From: Micromonospora_E sp048060115
Lineage (GTDB): Bacteria; Actinomycetota; Actinomycetes; Mycobacteriales; Micromonosporaceae
Length of the DNA stretch: 64,000 nucleotides
NCBI RefSeq assembly: GCF_048060115.1
Contig: NZ_JBHMIM010000002.1
Span: forward strand, 124,001-188,000
Reading direction: 5' to 3'
A model generated the notes under the pieces. It was given only the letters and a program-made list of their open reading frames with translations. It was not told the DNA's origin and searched no databases. Made by a program: the position numbers and the translations under genes. Positions within the stretch are counted from its first letter, which is position 1; the number at the start of each line of letters is the position of its first letter. Shown here piece after piece: positions 1 to 9,145 of the stretch.

Positions 1-726
1 ATCGACGGTCGGGCCGTCGCCGGCAAGGCGGTGTGGTTCGCCGCCGTCGCCGCGACCGGTTGGGCGCTGTACGCCGCGACCACCGGTCGAGCCCGGCTGC
101 TCGCCGTACTTCCAAGCGTTGTCGGCCTGGTCGTGGCACTGATGGTGTTCCCGTCGCCCGGTGCTGTCACCCGCCAGGACCCGCAGGCAGTCGCTCTCGT
201 CTGTGCCGACGGGTCACCCCGGGTCTGTGTGACCCGTCTGCACGAGCCGGCACTGCCGCAGATCGTCGAGCCGGCCCGGCGGGCGCTGGCCACACTTGGC
301 CGGCTGCCCAATGCGCCGACCGAGGTCGTCGAGGAAGCCATCCCGCATGGTGCCTTCGTCGAACAGCGACGAGACACCGTCCACCTCAGAGTCAGCCTGC
401 AAGGTGACGGCACGGTGACGACGGGACGCGAATCGCTGGAGGCGCAGATCCTCGACGGCGCCGGGACGCTGGCCTGCGGTGCCGCCTTGGACGACGTCGA
501 AGGGTGGGAGCCGATCCAGGCGGCCCGCGCCGCCGCCGGCCTGTGGTTGCAGGGCCGTGACGCCGGACCGGACGAGTTCTGGGACCCGGTCCAGGGGATG
601 GTCACCGACGCGTTGGCGAGCCTGCGTGCGCTGCCTGAGCAGGAGCAGTTGGCCCGGGTCGCCGCGCTGCGGGAGGCGGCGCTCGACTGCCGACCGGATC
701 TGTACGAGGTGCTGACCGGCACCTGA
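1..726 (+). CDS. C-terminal part of a membrane-associated hypothetical protein (5' end outside window)
   Basis: The frame is open from the first base, so the gene starts upstream of the window and only its last 241 codons are seen. The first ~50 visible residues hold one or two hydrophobic segments (around AVAATGWALYAA and LPSVVGLVVALMVF). A soluble region of about 180 residues follows, with no motif I recognise. Such a layout fits the extracytoplasmic tail of an actinobacterial integral membrane protein, for example one associated with an ABC transporter, but that is a guess. The gene is followed after 24 bases by a kinase-fold gene in the same direction. Confidence 0.6.
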   Translation: MDGRAVAGKAVWFAAVAATGWALYAATTGRARLLAVLPSVVGLVVALMVFPSPGAVTRQDPQAVALVCADGSPRVCVTRLHEPALPQIVEPARRALATLGRLPNAPTEVVEEAIPHGAFVEQRRDTVHLRVSLQGDGTVTTGRESLEAQILDGAGTLACGAALDDVEGWEPIQAARAAAGLWLQGRDAGPDEFWDPVQGMVTDALASLRALPEQEQLARVAALREAALDCRPDLYEVLTGT

Positions 727-750
727 CGCCGATCCTGTCACAGTGGTTGA

Positions 751-1710
751 ATGCATGAGGAGCTGAATCGACCGGCGTCGGTGCCCGACGCCGGCGACAG
801 CGACCGTGGCCGCGAGGTTCGGCACCGTACGGTCCGCGCGAGCCTGGCCGCGCTCGACGACGCCGACCTGACCGACCTGCTGTCCCGAGCGGCGCCGCTC
901 GGGACCGGTATCGGTGGCACGACGGCGACGGTGTCGATCGCCGGGGTACCGGTGTTCGTCAAACGGATCCCGCTGACCGACCTGGAGCAGCGGCCGGAAC
1001 ACGTCGGCTCCACCCGCAACATCTTCGAACTATCCACCTTCTACCAGTATGGATTCGGCTCCACCGGCTTCGGTGCGTGGCGGGAGCTGGCGGCGCACCG
1101 GATGGCGTCGGACTGGGTACGGCAGGGTCGCTTCGCCGGCTTTCCGCTCCTGTACCACTGGCGAAGCCTGCCGCAGCGGCCGGCACCGATGACACCGGCC
1201 GCGACCGAGACCTGGGTACGCAGGTGGGGCGGTTCCGCGGCGGTCCGCCGCCGACTCACCGCGATCAACGAGGCATCGGCCAGCCTCGTGTTGTTCATGG
1301 AGTACGTCCCACACCGGTTGGACATCTGGCTGGCTGATCTGGCCAGCTCGCTGGCGGTCCATGCCGGATTCGACCTGACCCCGGCGGAGTCCGGCTTCCT
1401 CGAACAGCACCGCAACTACGACCGGTGCTTCACCGCCACTCAGTTCACCTTCTGGCTGATCGGGGACGTGTGCGCAACGGCCTGGCCGGACAGTCTCGCC
1501 TATCTGCGGGCGAACCGCGCCGCCGGCTACCCCGAACTGCCGGCGGCGGCTCGGGCGCTGGTCCAGCGGCACGCACCGATCGCCGAACTCATGGGGAGCT
1601 TCTGGCGCCGGATGGAGCTGGACCGGACCACGCCGTACCCGTATGTCGAACTCGACGAGGCGCTCACGGCACTGGCGGCACCGGTCCGGCCCACCGATCG
1701 ACGGCAGTGA
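751..1710 (+). CDS. protein kinase-fold (serine/threonine kinase-like) protein
   Basis: 319 residues. Around residues 50-75 there is a glycine-rich stretch (LGTGIGGTTATVSIAG) followed by VFVKR, which resembles the ATP-binding loop and beta3 lysine of protein kinase-like folds. Further on, VLFMEYVPHRL looks like the hinge. I recall similar actinobacterial proteins, annotated as protein kinase family members, that share the block SFYQYG/FGAWRELAAH, here present as TFYQYGFGSTGFGAWRELAAH. A canonical HRD/DFG pair is not obvious, so catalytic activity is uncertain. The ATG at 751 is preceded only by a weak ribosome site; it lies 24 bases after the upstream gene and could be co-transcribed with it. 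Confidence 0.65.
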   Translation: MHEELNRPASVPDAGDSDRGREVRHRTVRASLAALDDADLTDLLSRAAPLGTGIGGTTATVSIAGVPVFVKRIPLTDLEQRPEHVGSTRNIFELSTFYQYGFGSTGFGAWRELAAHRMASDWVRQGRFAGFPLLYHWRSLPQRPAPMTPAATETWVRRWGGSAAVRRRLTAINEASASLVLFMEYVPHRLDIWLADLASSLAVHAGFDLTPAESGFLEQHRNYDRCFTATQFTFWLIGDVCATAWPDSLAYLRANRAAGYPELPAAARALVQRHAPIAELMGSFWRRMELDRTTPYPYVELDEALTALAAPVRPTDRRQ

Positions 1711-1837
1711 TCCCTGGTACCGCATCGTGAGGGGTTGACGTCAGGGAGTCATCAACATCACGATGGTCGCCGACAGCGTTCCACGATCTTCGATGCCAAC
1801 CCGGTTGATCCCGGCCCTGCGACCCAGGAGACGATCG

Positions 1838-4800
1838 ATGTCAGGACGCAAGCCCTCCCATCCACGACCGATGACCCGGGTACGCCGCCTGGTGGCCGCC
1901 GCCGCCGGCGCCGCCCTGGCCGGCGGGCTGCTCGCCGTACCGTTGCCTGTCTCGGCCGCGCCCACCGACGGCGCGGCGCTCGCCCCCGGTGCCGGCACCG
2001 CCGCGGTCGCCGACGAGCTACGGTCCACTGTCGCCGAGTCGACCGGCGAGCGGATCCAGGCGCTGTTGATGCTGCCCAACCCGCAGCGGTACCCGACGAA
2101 TCCGGCCACCGCAGTCGACCAGTTGCGCGCCCACGCCGAGGAGATCCAGGCCGAGATCGACACGGCGTTGGAGGATCGGGCCGAGATCGCCGGCGACGTG
2201 CGCGTGGTCAACCGCTTCTGGATCACCAACATGGTGCTCGTCGAGTTCACCGCCGACGCGTCCCGACTGGCGGCGCTGGCCAGCCTGCCCGGCGTCCAAC
2301 GGGTACTGCCGAACTTCACGATGAGCCTGCCGGACACCGAGCTGACCGCGGCCGGCGACCCGGCCGCGACGATCGTCGACGGCCGGATCACCTGGGGCCT
2401 GGACCGGATCGGCACCGAGCGGGTCTGGACCGAGCTCGGTCTCGACGGCACCGGCGTCCGGGTGGTCACCCTGGACACCGGGGTCGCCATCACCCACCCC
2501 GACCTGGTCGGCAAGATGGCCACCGACGACCCGACCGACCCGACGTATCCCGGCGGCTGGATGGAGTTCAGCTCCACCGGTGGTCTGGTCGCCTCGCAGC
2601 CCCGCGACTCGTCCACCCACGGCACCCACGTCTCCGGCACCATCCACGGTGGTTCGACGTCCGGGGTCGCGATCGGCGGCGCCCCCGGCGCAGAGATGGC
2701 CCACGGCCTGGTCATCCCCGGCGGCAACGGCTCGTTCGCCCAGGTGGCCGCCGGCATGCAGTGGGCGATCGCGCCCACCGACGCCGCCGGCGACCCGGCC
2801 GGCCGCCCGGCCGACGTGGTCAGCATGTCGCTCGGCGCGGCGATCTACGCGGCGGAGATGGTCGCCCCGACCCGGGCCATCGTCGCCGCTGGCGCGTTCC
2901 CGTCGTTCGCCATCGGCAACCAGGACATCACCGGCAGCTGCGGGGTCGGCTCGTCCAGCCCCGGCAACGTCTACGAGGCGATCGGCGTCGGTGCCACCGA
3001 CGTCGACGACAACGTCGCCGACTTCTCCTGCGGCAACGTGGTCAACAAGTCGAGCTGGGTCAGCCCGCCGGCCGACTGGCCGGACAGCTGGGTCACCCCG
3101 GACCTGTCCGCCCCCGGCGACGAGGTCTGGTCGGCCAGCCCGGACGGCAGCTACCGCTACGCCAGCGGCACCTCGATGGCCACCCCGCACACCAGCGCGG
3201 TCGCCGCGCTGCTGCTGCAGGGCGCGCCGGAGCTCAGCGTCGACGCCACCCGTACCGCGTTGATCGACACCGCGTTCTGGGACGACCGGTACGCCGACGT
3301 CGCGCCCGACACCCGGTACGGCCACGGCCGGATCGACGCGTACGCCGCCGCCTCCCAGGTCGCACTCGACAGTGGAGTGACCGGCCAGGTCACCACCGAC
3401 GGGACCGGTGACCCGGTCGCCGACGCGACGGTCACCGTCACCCCGGGCGGGGCGTCGGTGCGCACCGACGCCGACGGCGGGTTCACCCTGCGGCTGGCAC
3501 CGGGCAGCTACACGCTGACCGCGTCCGCGTTCGGCCACGAAACCGCCAGCGTCGCCGACGTAACCGTCGTCGAGGAGGCTTTCACCTCCGTCGACCTGGC
3601 GCTCGTACCGCTGCCGATCGGCGTGGTCACCGGCACCGCCACGTTCGAGCAGAGCGGTCACGGCGTACCCGGGGTGACGGTGTCGGTCTCCGCCGACGGT
3701 GCCCCGGTGAACCGTTCGGTGGTCACCGGGGCGGACGGCGCCTACCGGATCGAGCTGCCGGCCGGCAGCTTCCGGATCGCCGCCGACCATCCACGGTTCG
3801 ACGTCTCCCCACCGGTCGAGGTGACCATCCCGGACGGTGGCACCGTGACGACGGACTTCACGCTGCGTCCGCCACCGCAGACGGTCGCTCTGGTCGGCAG
3901 CTACGTCCAGTCGTACGCCGACGAGATCTTCACCCCGCGTGGCATCGAAACGGTGATCTACGACTGGGACGACCTGGTGACCGCCGCGCAGCACCCGTTG
4001 GTGGTGCTCGGATACGGCGTGACCAGTGACTACGACGAAGCCACCTTCCAGGCGTTCCTGGACGCGACCGACGCCGCCGGCACCGGCGTGATCCTCACCG
4101 ACCATGCCTACAGCACCGGCAACGGCATCCGGCAGTTGTCCCGGCACACCGGACGACCCGTCTCGACCGGATTCAGCACCGGCGGTACCGGGGTCGCCGA
4201 ATCGTTCTACGAGATCACCGCGGCCCACCCGATCCTCGACGGATACGCCGTCGGTGACCGACTCCCGCTGGACACCAGCACCCAGGCGAAGTGGATCGCC
4301 TGGTTCGGCGACTACGCCGGTGACGGCCGGCAGACCCTCGCCGACCTGGGCCGCAGCGACACCACCGGGATCTACGGTGGCGGCATCGGGGTGGATCAGC
4401 GGGCCACCAACCGACACGTGCTGCTCTCCACCCACGGCGTGTCGGTGACCCGGGGTCCGGCCGACTGGACCGAGGAGGCCACCGAGCTGTTCCTCAACGC
4501 GGTCGACTGGGCGGCCCGCCCGGCCGAGGAGGGTCAGCCGTACTTCGCCGTTCACGGGTTGACGGTCAGCCCGGACGAGGTGAAGAGCGGCGAACCGGTG
4601 ACGGCGACGGTGCAGGTCAAGAACGTCGGGGCGTCGTCAGGTCCGTACCAGGCGGTGCTGCGGGTCGACGGTGAGTCGGCGGCGACCACCACCGTCACCC
4701 TCGGCTCCGGTGACAGCCGGACGCTGAGCTGGACGATCAGTGAGAGGGACCTCGGTGACTACGACGTGTCGGTGGAGTACCTGACCGACACGTTCCGGGT

Positions 4801-6136
4801 GCGGCCGCCCCGGGTGGCGCTCACCGCGCGGACCGTGACCGCGCCGGACGCCGAGCCCGGCCCGCTGACCGGCGCGACCGTCGAGCTGATCCACGACGGT
4901 GCGGTGATCCCGGTCGGCGCGACCGACGACGCCGGCACCCTCACCTTCGAGGCACCGGCCGCCGTCGACCGCTACACCCTCGTCGTGCGCAAGGCCGCGA
5001 CCGACGGCGGTACGGCGTACCTGCTGCACCGGGTGATCACGGTGTTCGACGACGACGAGGTGGTCTTCGCGCCCCGGGTGCTGGCCGGCGGGCCGACGGC
5101 CAGCGACGTGGCGCAGGACCTGTCGACCCGGGTGGATCTCGCCGCCGACCTGGTCGGGGGCGGCCACGAGGCGACCGTCTATCTGCGCCCGGCCGGCACC
5201 GCGCCGTGGGCGTACCCGTTCGGGCCGGGGCCGCTGGTCGCGACCCTGGACAGCTACCAGGCGGTCACCGTCCACCAGCTGCCCCGGCTGGAACGGGACT
5301 GGTGGCTGGTCAGCGAGATCCTGCCGGAGCTGGACTGGGTCGACCCGTTCGACGCCACGTTCCCGTTCGGCGGGGCACCGCAGGTGCGGCTGGCGGCGGA
5401 CGTGCCGCAGCCGGGTGCCGTGCAGGTCGACTGGTCGGTGACGGACGCCCACGGGCACCCGTTCGCCACCGTGCGGGCCAGCGACATCCGGCCGTTCGCC
5501 GATCTGCCGGCGGTGGCCCGGCTGGAGGACGTGGCGGCGGCGGTGCGGGCGTTGGCGCGCCACGAGGCCCGCCCGGTGCTGCGGCTGTCCGACCCGGACG
5601 GTGCCGAGGTCCGGGCCGGCTATCTGAACTGGACGGACCAGCCGTACGCGTTCGAGGTCGACGATCCGCAGCCCGGCCTACACCAGCTACAGCTCGAGTT
5701 GGACACCGGCTGGTACGGCGGGCTGGTAGCTGCCGAGACGTCGCTGGTGCTGGCCGAGCCGGTGACGCTGACCGCGGCGTACCCGTCGGTCGGCGAGGTG
5801 GACGGCTGGTTCCGGCCGGAGGTGCACGTGGTCAACTCCAGCGGGGTCGACCAGGGCAGCGCCGACCTGACCCTGACGGTGGCCCACCCGGACGCTGACC
5901 TGCTGGCCAAGGACGTGGCAGTGCAGGTACGGGTCGACGACGCCTGGGTCCGGATTCCGTTGACGGTGCGGGACGACGGCACCCTGGTCGGCACGCTGTC
6001 GTCGGAGGTGGCGCTGCCAGTCGGTGCCGACCTGACCTGGCAGTTGCGGACCCGGACCCGCCGGGCCGGGGAGTTCACCTTCACCCATCAGCTCGCCGAC
6101 GCCGGCGCCGCGACGGTGGTGGCGGTGACCGGATAG
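1838..6136 (+). CDS. large secreted subtilisin-like S8 serine peptidase with multidomain C-terminus
   Basis: The start ATG at 1838 is chosen because CAGGAG lies 7 bases upstream and it gives a clean signal peptide (basic region, hydrophobic core, VSAAP cleavage near residue 42). The protein has 1432 residues. An inhibitor/I9-like propeptide lies at about 70-165, followed by the S8 catalytic domain: Asp213 in TLDTG, His261 in HGTHVSG, oxyanion Asn361, and Ser446 in GTSMA. Two carboxypeptidase-regulatory-like (Ig-like) repeats follow at about 515-670. A Rossmann-like region at about 690-830 (TVALVGSY, VVLGYG) resembles GATase/ThuA-like folds. A CARDB-like beta domain is near 905-985, then about 440 residues of beta-rich sequence. 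It is probably exported to degrade extracellular protein. A long hairpin follows the stop codon. Confidence 0.9.
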   Translation: MSGRKPSHPRPMTRVRRLVAAAAGAALAGGLLAVPLPVSAAPTDGAALAPGAGTAAVADELRSTVAESTGERIQALLMLPNPQRYPTNPATAVDQLRAHAEEIQAEIDTALEDRAEIAGDVRVVNRFWITNMVLVEFTADASRLAALASLPGVQRVLPNFTMSLPDTELTAAGDPAATIVDGRITWGLDRIGTERVWTELGLDGTGVRVVTLDTGVAITHPDLVGKMATDDPTDPTYPGGWMEFSSTGGLVASQPRDSSTHGTHVSGTIHGGSTSGVAIGGAPGAEMAHGLVIPGGNGSFAQVAAGMQWAIAPTDAAGDPAGRPADVVSMSLGAAIYAAEMVAPTRAIVAAGAFPSFAIGNQDITGSCGVGSSSPGNVYEAIGVGATDVDDNVADFSCGNVVNKSSWVSPPADWPDSWVTPDLSAPGDEVWSASPDGSYRYASGTSMATPHTSAVAALLLQGAPELSVDATRTALIDTAFWDDRYADVAPDTRYGHGRIDAYAAASQVALDSGVTGQVTTDGTGDPVADATVTVTPGGASVRTDADGGFTLRLAPGSYTLTASAFGHETASVADVTVVEEAFTSVDLALVPLPIGVVTGTATFEQSGHGVPGVTVSVSADGAPVNRSVVTGADGAYRIELPAGSFRIAADHPRFDVSPPVEVTIPDGGTVTTDFTLRPPPQTVALVGSYVQSYADEIFTPRGIETVIYDWDDLVTAAQHPLVVLGYGVTSDYDEATFQAFLDATDAAGTGVILTDHAYSTGNGIRQLSRHTGRPVSTGFSTGGTGVAESFYEITAAHPILDGYAVGDRLPLDTSTQAKWIAWFGDYAGDGRQTLADLGRSDTTGIYGGGIGVDQRATNRHVLLSTHGVSVTRGPADWTEEATELFLNAVDWAARPAEEGQPYFAVHGLTVSPDEVKSGEPVTATVQVKNVGASSGPYQAVLRVDGESAATTTVTLGSGDSRTLSWTISERDLGDYDVSVEYLTDTFRVRPPRVALTARTVTAPDAEPGPLTGATVELIHDGAVIPVGATDDAGTLTFEAPAAVDRYTLVVRKAATDGGTAYLLHRVITVFDDDEVVFAPRVLAGGPTASDVAQDLSTRVDLAADLVGGGHEATVYLRPAGTAPWAYPFGPGPLVATLDSYQAVTVHQLPRLERDWWLVSEILPELDWVDPFDATFPFGGAPQVRLAADVPQPGAVQVDWSVTDAHGHPFATVRASDIRPFADLPAVARLEDVAAAVRALARHEARPVLRLSDPDGAEVRAGYLNWTDQPYAFEVDDPQPGLHQLQLELDTGWYGGLVAAETSLVLAEPVTLTAAYPSVGEVDGWFRPEVHVVNSSGVDQGSADLTLTVAHPDADLLAKDVAVQVRVDDAWVRIPLTVRDDGTLVGTLSSEVALPVGADLTWQLRTRTRRAGEFTFTHQLADAGAATVVAVTG

Positions 6137-6148
6137 CGCGACGGAAAG

Positions 6149-6212
6149 GTCCACTGCGCGTCGGTCGTCGCGGCCCGGACGGGGTCGTCGCGACGGCCGA
6201 CGCGCGGTGGAC
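6149..6212 (+). terminator. long hairpin after the S8 peptidase gene
   Basis: Bases 6149-6172 and 6189-6212 form a 24-bp stem in which only two positions are G-T wobbles, around a 16-base loop. It begins 12 bases after the peptidase stop codon and lies before the next promoter region. There is no T-run, as is usual for actinobacterial hairpin terminators. Confidence 0.7.
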
Positions 6213-6252
6213 GCCGTCGGCGGGTCAAAGCCGGTGGGGATAGGGTCTGGCC

Positions 6253-7182
6253 GTGCGGACCAAGCAGGAGCTCAGTGACGCCATCCGGCAGCGACGGCGG
6301 GCGGTGCTGATCGTCAACGCGAAGTCCCGCCGGGGGCGCCAGTTCTACACCGACGCGAAGCAGCGGCTGACCGCCGCCGGGTTCACGCTGCTCGCGACGT
6401 ATCCGGTCGACGAGCCGGGTGAGCTGGAACACAGCCTCGACGAGGCGGTGCGGTTGGCACCGGACCTGCTGGTCGTCGGCGGCGGGGACGGCACCATCGG
6501 TGCCGCCGCCCGGCTGCTCGCCCACCGCGACATCGCCCTCGGGTTGCTGCCGCTGGGCACCACCAACAACTTCGCCCGTACGCTGGGCATCCCGATCGAT
6601 CTGGACGCCGCCGTCGGCATCATCACCGGCGGCAAGGTGATCGACGTCGACCTCGGTCTCGCCGGGGACCTACCGTTCGCCAACCACGTCGGCATCGGGT
6701 TGTCCGCCGAGGTGATGCTGCGTACCCCGCCGGGGCTCAAACGGGTGGCCGGCAAGCTCGCCTACCCGGCAACGGCGGCGGCGCTGATGGCCCGGCACCG
6801 GCCGATGCGGGTCAGCGTCCGCGCCGAGGGCCGGACCCGCGAGCTCACCACCCACCAGCTGTACGTCGCCAACGGCGGCCACCAGGCGGGCCGGCCGATC
6901 ACCGCGGACGCGAACGCCGACGACCGGCTGCTGGTGGCGTACCCGGTCGGTGGGCCGACCCGCCGCAGCCTGTTGGGCGCGACGGCGCGCAACGCGGCGA
7001 CCGGCCACCGCCGGACCTTGCGGCACGACCCCTTTCTCGCGGTCGGTGAGCTGCTGGTGGAAACCGACCGGCCGGCACCGGTGGAGATCGACGGCGAGCT
7101 GGGTGGGCAGACCCCGATCCGGCTGTCGGTGGACGCCAACGCGCTGCGGGTGATGGCCGCCGCTGACGTGATCGACCGGTGA
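6253..7182 (+). CDS. diacylglycerol kinase family lipid kinase
   Basis: 309 residues, GTG start. The nucleotide-binding motif GGGDGT at about residues 77-82 and the N-terminal block LIVNAKSRRG are the hallmarks of the YegS/DgkB/sphingosine kinase family, which phosphorylates lipid substrates with ATP at the membrane surface. LPLGTTNNFART follows in the expected position for the substrate-binding part. Length is typical for the family. The downstream gene converges on it with only 33 bases between the stops. The exact lipid substrate cannot be told from sequence. Confidence 0.88.
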   Translation: MRTKQELSDAIRQRRRAVLIVNAKSRRGRQFYTDAKQRLTAAGFTLLATYPVDEPGELEHSLDEAVRLAPDLLVVGGGDGTIGAAARLLAHRDIALGLLPLGTTNNFARTLGIPIDLDAAVGIITGGKVIDVDLGLAGDLPFANHVGIGLSAEVMLRTPPGLKRVAGKLAYPATAAALMARHRPMRVSVRAEGRTRELTTHQLYVANGGHQAGRPITADANADDRLLVAYPVGGPTRRSLLGATARNAATGHRRTLRHDPFLAVGELLVETDRPAPVEIDGELGGQTPIRLSVDANALRVMAAADVIDR

Positions 7183-7215
7183 CGTGGGCCTGGCTGCGCA
7201 ACCCGCCGGCCGGCC

Positions 7216-8292
7216 TCAGAGCCGGATCGGCATCAGCAGCGAGCAGCTGCGGTCGTCGGCCGGCAGCCTGACCACGAGCGGCCGGATCGGGCCGTCGAGA
7301 TCGAGAACCAACTGGCCGCCGCCGGCGGCGTCCAGGGCCTGCAGCAGGAACTCCCGGTTGACCGCCACATGCTGTTGCGGCGCGGTACGCCAGGCACCCT
7401 CGTCGGCGAGTTCGACCGTCCCGGAGTCGGCGACCGCCAGTACGGCGACCGGATGCGCCACGCCCTCGTGTTCGCGTACCACGGCCGGCGCCCGGCCGGG
7501 TGCCAACGCCTGCCGCAGCGCGGCGGCGTCGACCCTCACCCGGCGCCCGCCCTCGCCCGGCGCGGTCGGCAGCAGCGAACGGTAGTTGGGGACGTCGTAG
7601 TCCAGCGGCGCGGCGGTGATTCGCCAACCGGGCGCGACGCCCTCGACGCCGTCCGGGCCGAAGACCAGGTCGGCGACCGGGCCGCGGCCCAACTGACTAC
7701 GTACGCCGTCGACGAACGTGCGTGGTGCCAACGCCGACACGGCCGGCCCGTCGACGGCGGCCGGGACGAGTTCGGCGAACGCCAGCCGGTAGCGGTCGGT
7801 GGCGGCGAACCGCACGAGGCCGGCGTCGACCTCGACGTGCACCCCGCCCAGGGCAGGCAGCTGCGGGTCGTCGCCGACCGCGAAGCGTACGGCGTCCAAC
7901 GCGGCGGACAGGTCGGCGGCGGTGACGGTGACACGGGTGGTGGTCATGGTGGTCTGGTTCTCCTCGGCATCGAGCAGGTGGTGGATGCGGGAGAGCTCAC
8001 GACGGGCATCGGCGAGACCGTTCTCCAGCCGGCACAGGTGGACCGCCAGCAGCCGGCGGGTCACCTCGACGTCGGGCAACGCCCGGATCGCCTCGGTGAG
8101 CTCCGCCAACGGCATGCCGACCCGGCGCAGCCCGGCCAGCAGCCGGGCTGCGCGCAGCTGGGAACCGGCATACCAGCGGTAGCCGGTGTGCGGATCCACC
8201 GCCGCCGGCACCAGCACCCTTGCGGCGTCGTAGAACCGCAGGGCGCTGGCGGTCAGGCCGCTGGCCCGAGCCGTCTCCCCGATGCTGTGCAT
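7216..8292 (-). CDS. MerR family regulator fused to a DNA polymerase III beta (sliding clamp)-like domain
   Basis: ATG at 8292 (MHSIGETAR) is chosen because it begins the MerR helix-turn-helix directly; the frame is open 17 codons further up. Residues 1-70 form a winged helix of MerR type (ALRFYDAARVLVPA, GYRWYAGSQL). A coiled-coil linker follows (LCRLENGLADARRELSRIHHLLD). Residues about 118-358 resemble the DnaN clamp: FAATDRYRLAFAEL and the C-terminal SLLMPIRL match the DNA clamp pattern. MerR proteins normally end in a small effector domain. I recall similar fusions in Streptomyces, but their ligand and targets are unknown to me. It is divergent from the DUF1349 gene, with a GATCG-ATA-CGATC dyad between them. 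Confidence 0.85.
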   Translation of the reverse strand: MHSIGETARASGLTASALRFYDAARVLVPAAVDPHTGYRWYAGSQLRAARLLAGLRRVGMPLAELTEAIRALPDVEVTRRLLAVHLCRLENGLADARRELSRIHHLLDAEENQTTMTTTRVTVTAADLSAALDAVRFAVGDDPQLPALGGVHVEVDAGLVRFAATDRYRLAFAELVPAAVDGPAVSALAPRTFVDGVRSQLGRGPVADLVFGPDGVEGVAPGWRITAAPLDYDVPNYRSLLPTAPGEGGRRVRVDAAALRQALAPGRAPAVVREHEGVAHPVAVLAVADSGTVELADEGAWRTAPQQHVAVNREFLLQALDAAGGGQLVLDLDGPIRPLVVRLPADDRSCSLLMPIRL

Positions 8293-8426
8293 GTCGCTCT
8301 CCACACCTACCGACTCTGCGGCCTCGACCAGCTCGAGGGTCAAGACGCCGGCTGCGGCGTCGAGGCAGGTTCAGGTCACGGGCAGCGGCGGCGCGCCGAT
8401 CGTGCCAGTATCACAGTCCCAATCCT

Positions 8427-8439
8427 GATCGATACGATC
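8427..8439. promoter_or_regulatory. small palindrome between the MerR-clamp and DUF1349 genes
   Basis: GATCG-ATA-CGATC is a perfect 5-bp-arm dyad in the 162-bp divergent intergenic region, 15 bases upstream of the DUF1349 start. It is a candidate MerR binding site, though it is short and the spacing between promoter elements cannot be established by eye. Confidence 0.3.
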
Positions 8440-8454
8440 TGCCGGAGGCAGGCA

Positions 8455-9096
8455 ATGACCGACAACGCACCGCCGCGGCCGCCCGCGATCGCCGGGTTGC
8501 CGGCGTTGGGCTGGCTGCACACGCCGGCCTCCGCCGACTACGAGGCCCAACCGCAGGCGCTGTCGATCACGGCGGGTGCCGCCACCGACTGGTTCGTCGA
8601 CCCGGTCGGCGAGTACCGCACCCACAACGCGCCGGCCCTGCTGTTCGACTGCCCAGACAGGGAGTTCGCCCTGTCGGTGCGGGTCACGGTCGACTTCGGT
8701 GCCGCGTTCGACGCCGGTGTGCTCTGTCTGCGCATCGACGAGGAACACTGGGCGAAACTGTGCTTCGAGTATTCGCCGCAGCGCGAACCGATGGTGGTCA
8801 CCGTGGTCACCAACGGCGCGTCGGACGACGCCAACGGGGTGCCGGTCGACGGGTCCACCGTCCACCTGCGGGTGCTGCGCAAGGGGGCGGCGTACGCTTT
8901 CCACTACTCGCTCGACGGCACCTACTGGCACTTCGCCCGATTGTTCCGGTTGCCCGGGGTCGGGCTGGAACCTGCCGCCGGGCCGACCAGGGTGGGTTTC
9001 CTGGCCCAGTCACCGACCGGCGACGCGTGCAGCGTCACCTTCGATCAGATCAGCCTGGTCGACGGCGTCCCCGACGACCTGCGCGACGGCCGGTAG
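8455..9096 (+). CDS. DUF1349 domain-containing protein
   Basis: 213 residues. The ATG at 8455 has GGAGGCA 4 bases upstream. The sequence has the concanavalin A-like beta-sandwich pattern of the DUF1349 family: TDWFVDP near residue 42, FDAGVLCLRIDEEHWAKLCFEY in the middle and a C-terminal VGFLAQSPTGDACSVTFD. These proteins are often regarded as carbohydrate- or surface-related, but their biochemical role is not established. There is no signal peptide, so it is probably cytoplasmic. It is divergent from the MerR-clamp gene, which may regulate it. Confidence 0.85.
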   Translation: MTDNAPPRPPAIAGLPALGWLHTPASADYEAQPQALSITAGAATDWFVDPVGEYRTHNAPALLFDCPDREFALSVRVTVDFGAAFDAGVLCLRIDEEHWAKLCFEYSPQREPMVVTVVTNGASDDANGVPVDGSTVHLRVLRKGAAYAFHYSLDGTYWHFARLFRLPGVGLEPAAGPTRVGFLAQSPTGDACSVTFDQISLVDGVPDDLRDGR

Positions 9097-9145
9097 GGAC
9101 TCGCGTCGGCCAACCCGCGTCGGCCAACCGGCTCCAGCCCTGGTC

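Noticed and set aside
1735..3411. Long Arg/Pro/Gly-rich open frame overlapping the subtilisin gene
   Set aside because: It is a shifted-frame shadow of the S8 peptidase; its composition (mostly Arg, Gly, Pro) reflects the wobble bias of the real frame.
2018..4555. 845-codon open frame on the minus strand opposite the subtilisin gene
   Set aside because: It has no domain pattern and biased Gly/Arg/Val composition, whereas the plus strand encodes a complete catalytic triad and signal peptide.
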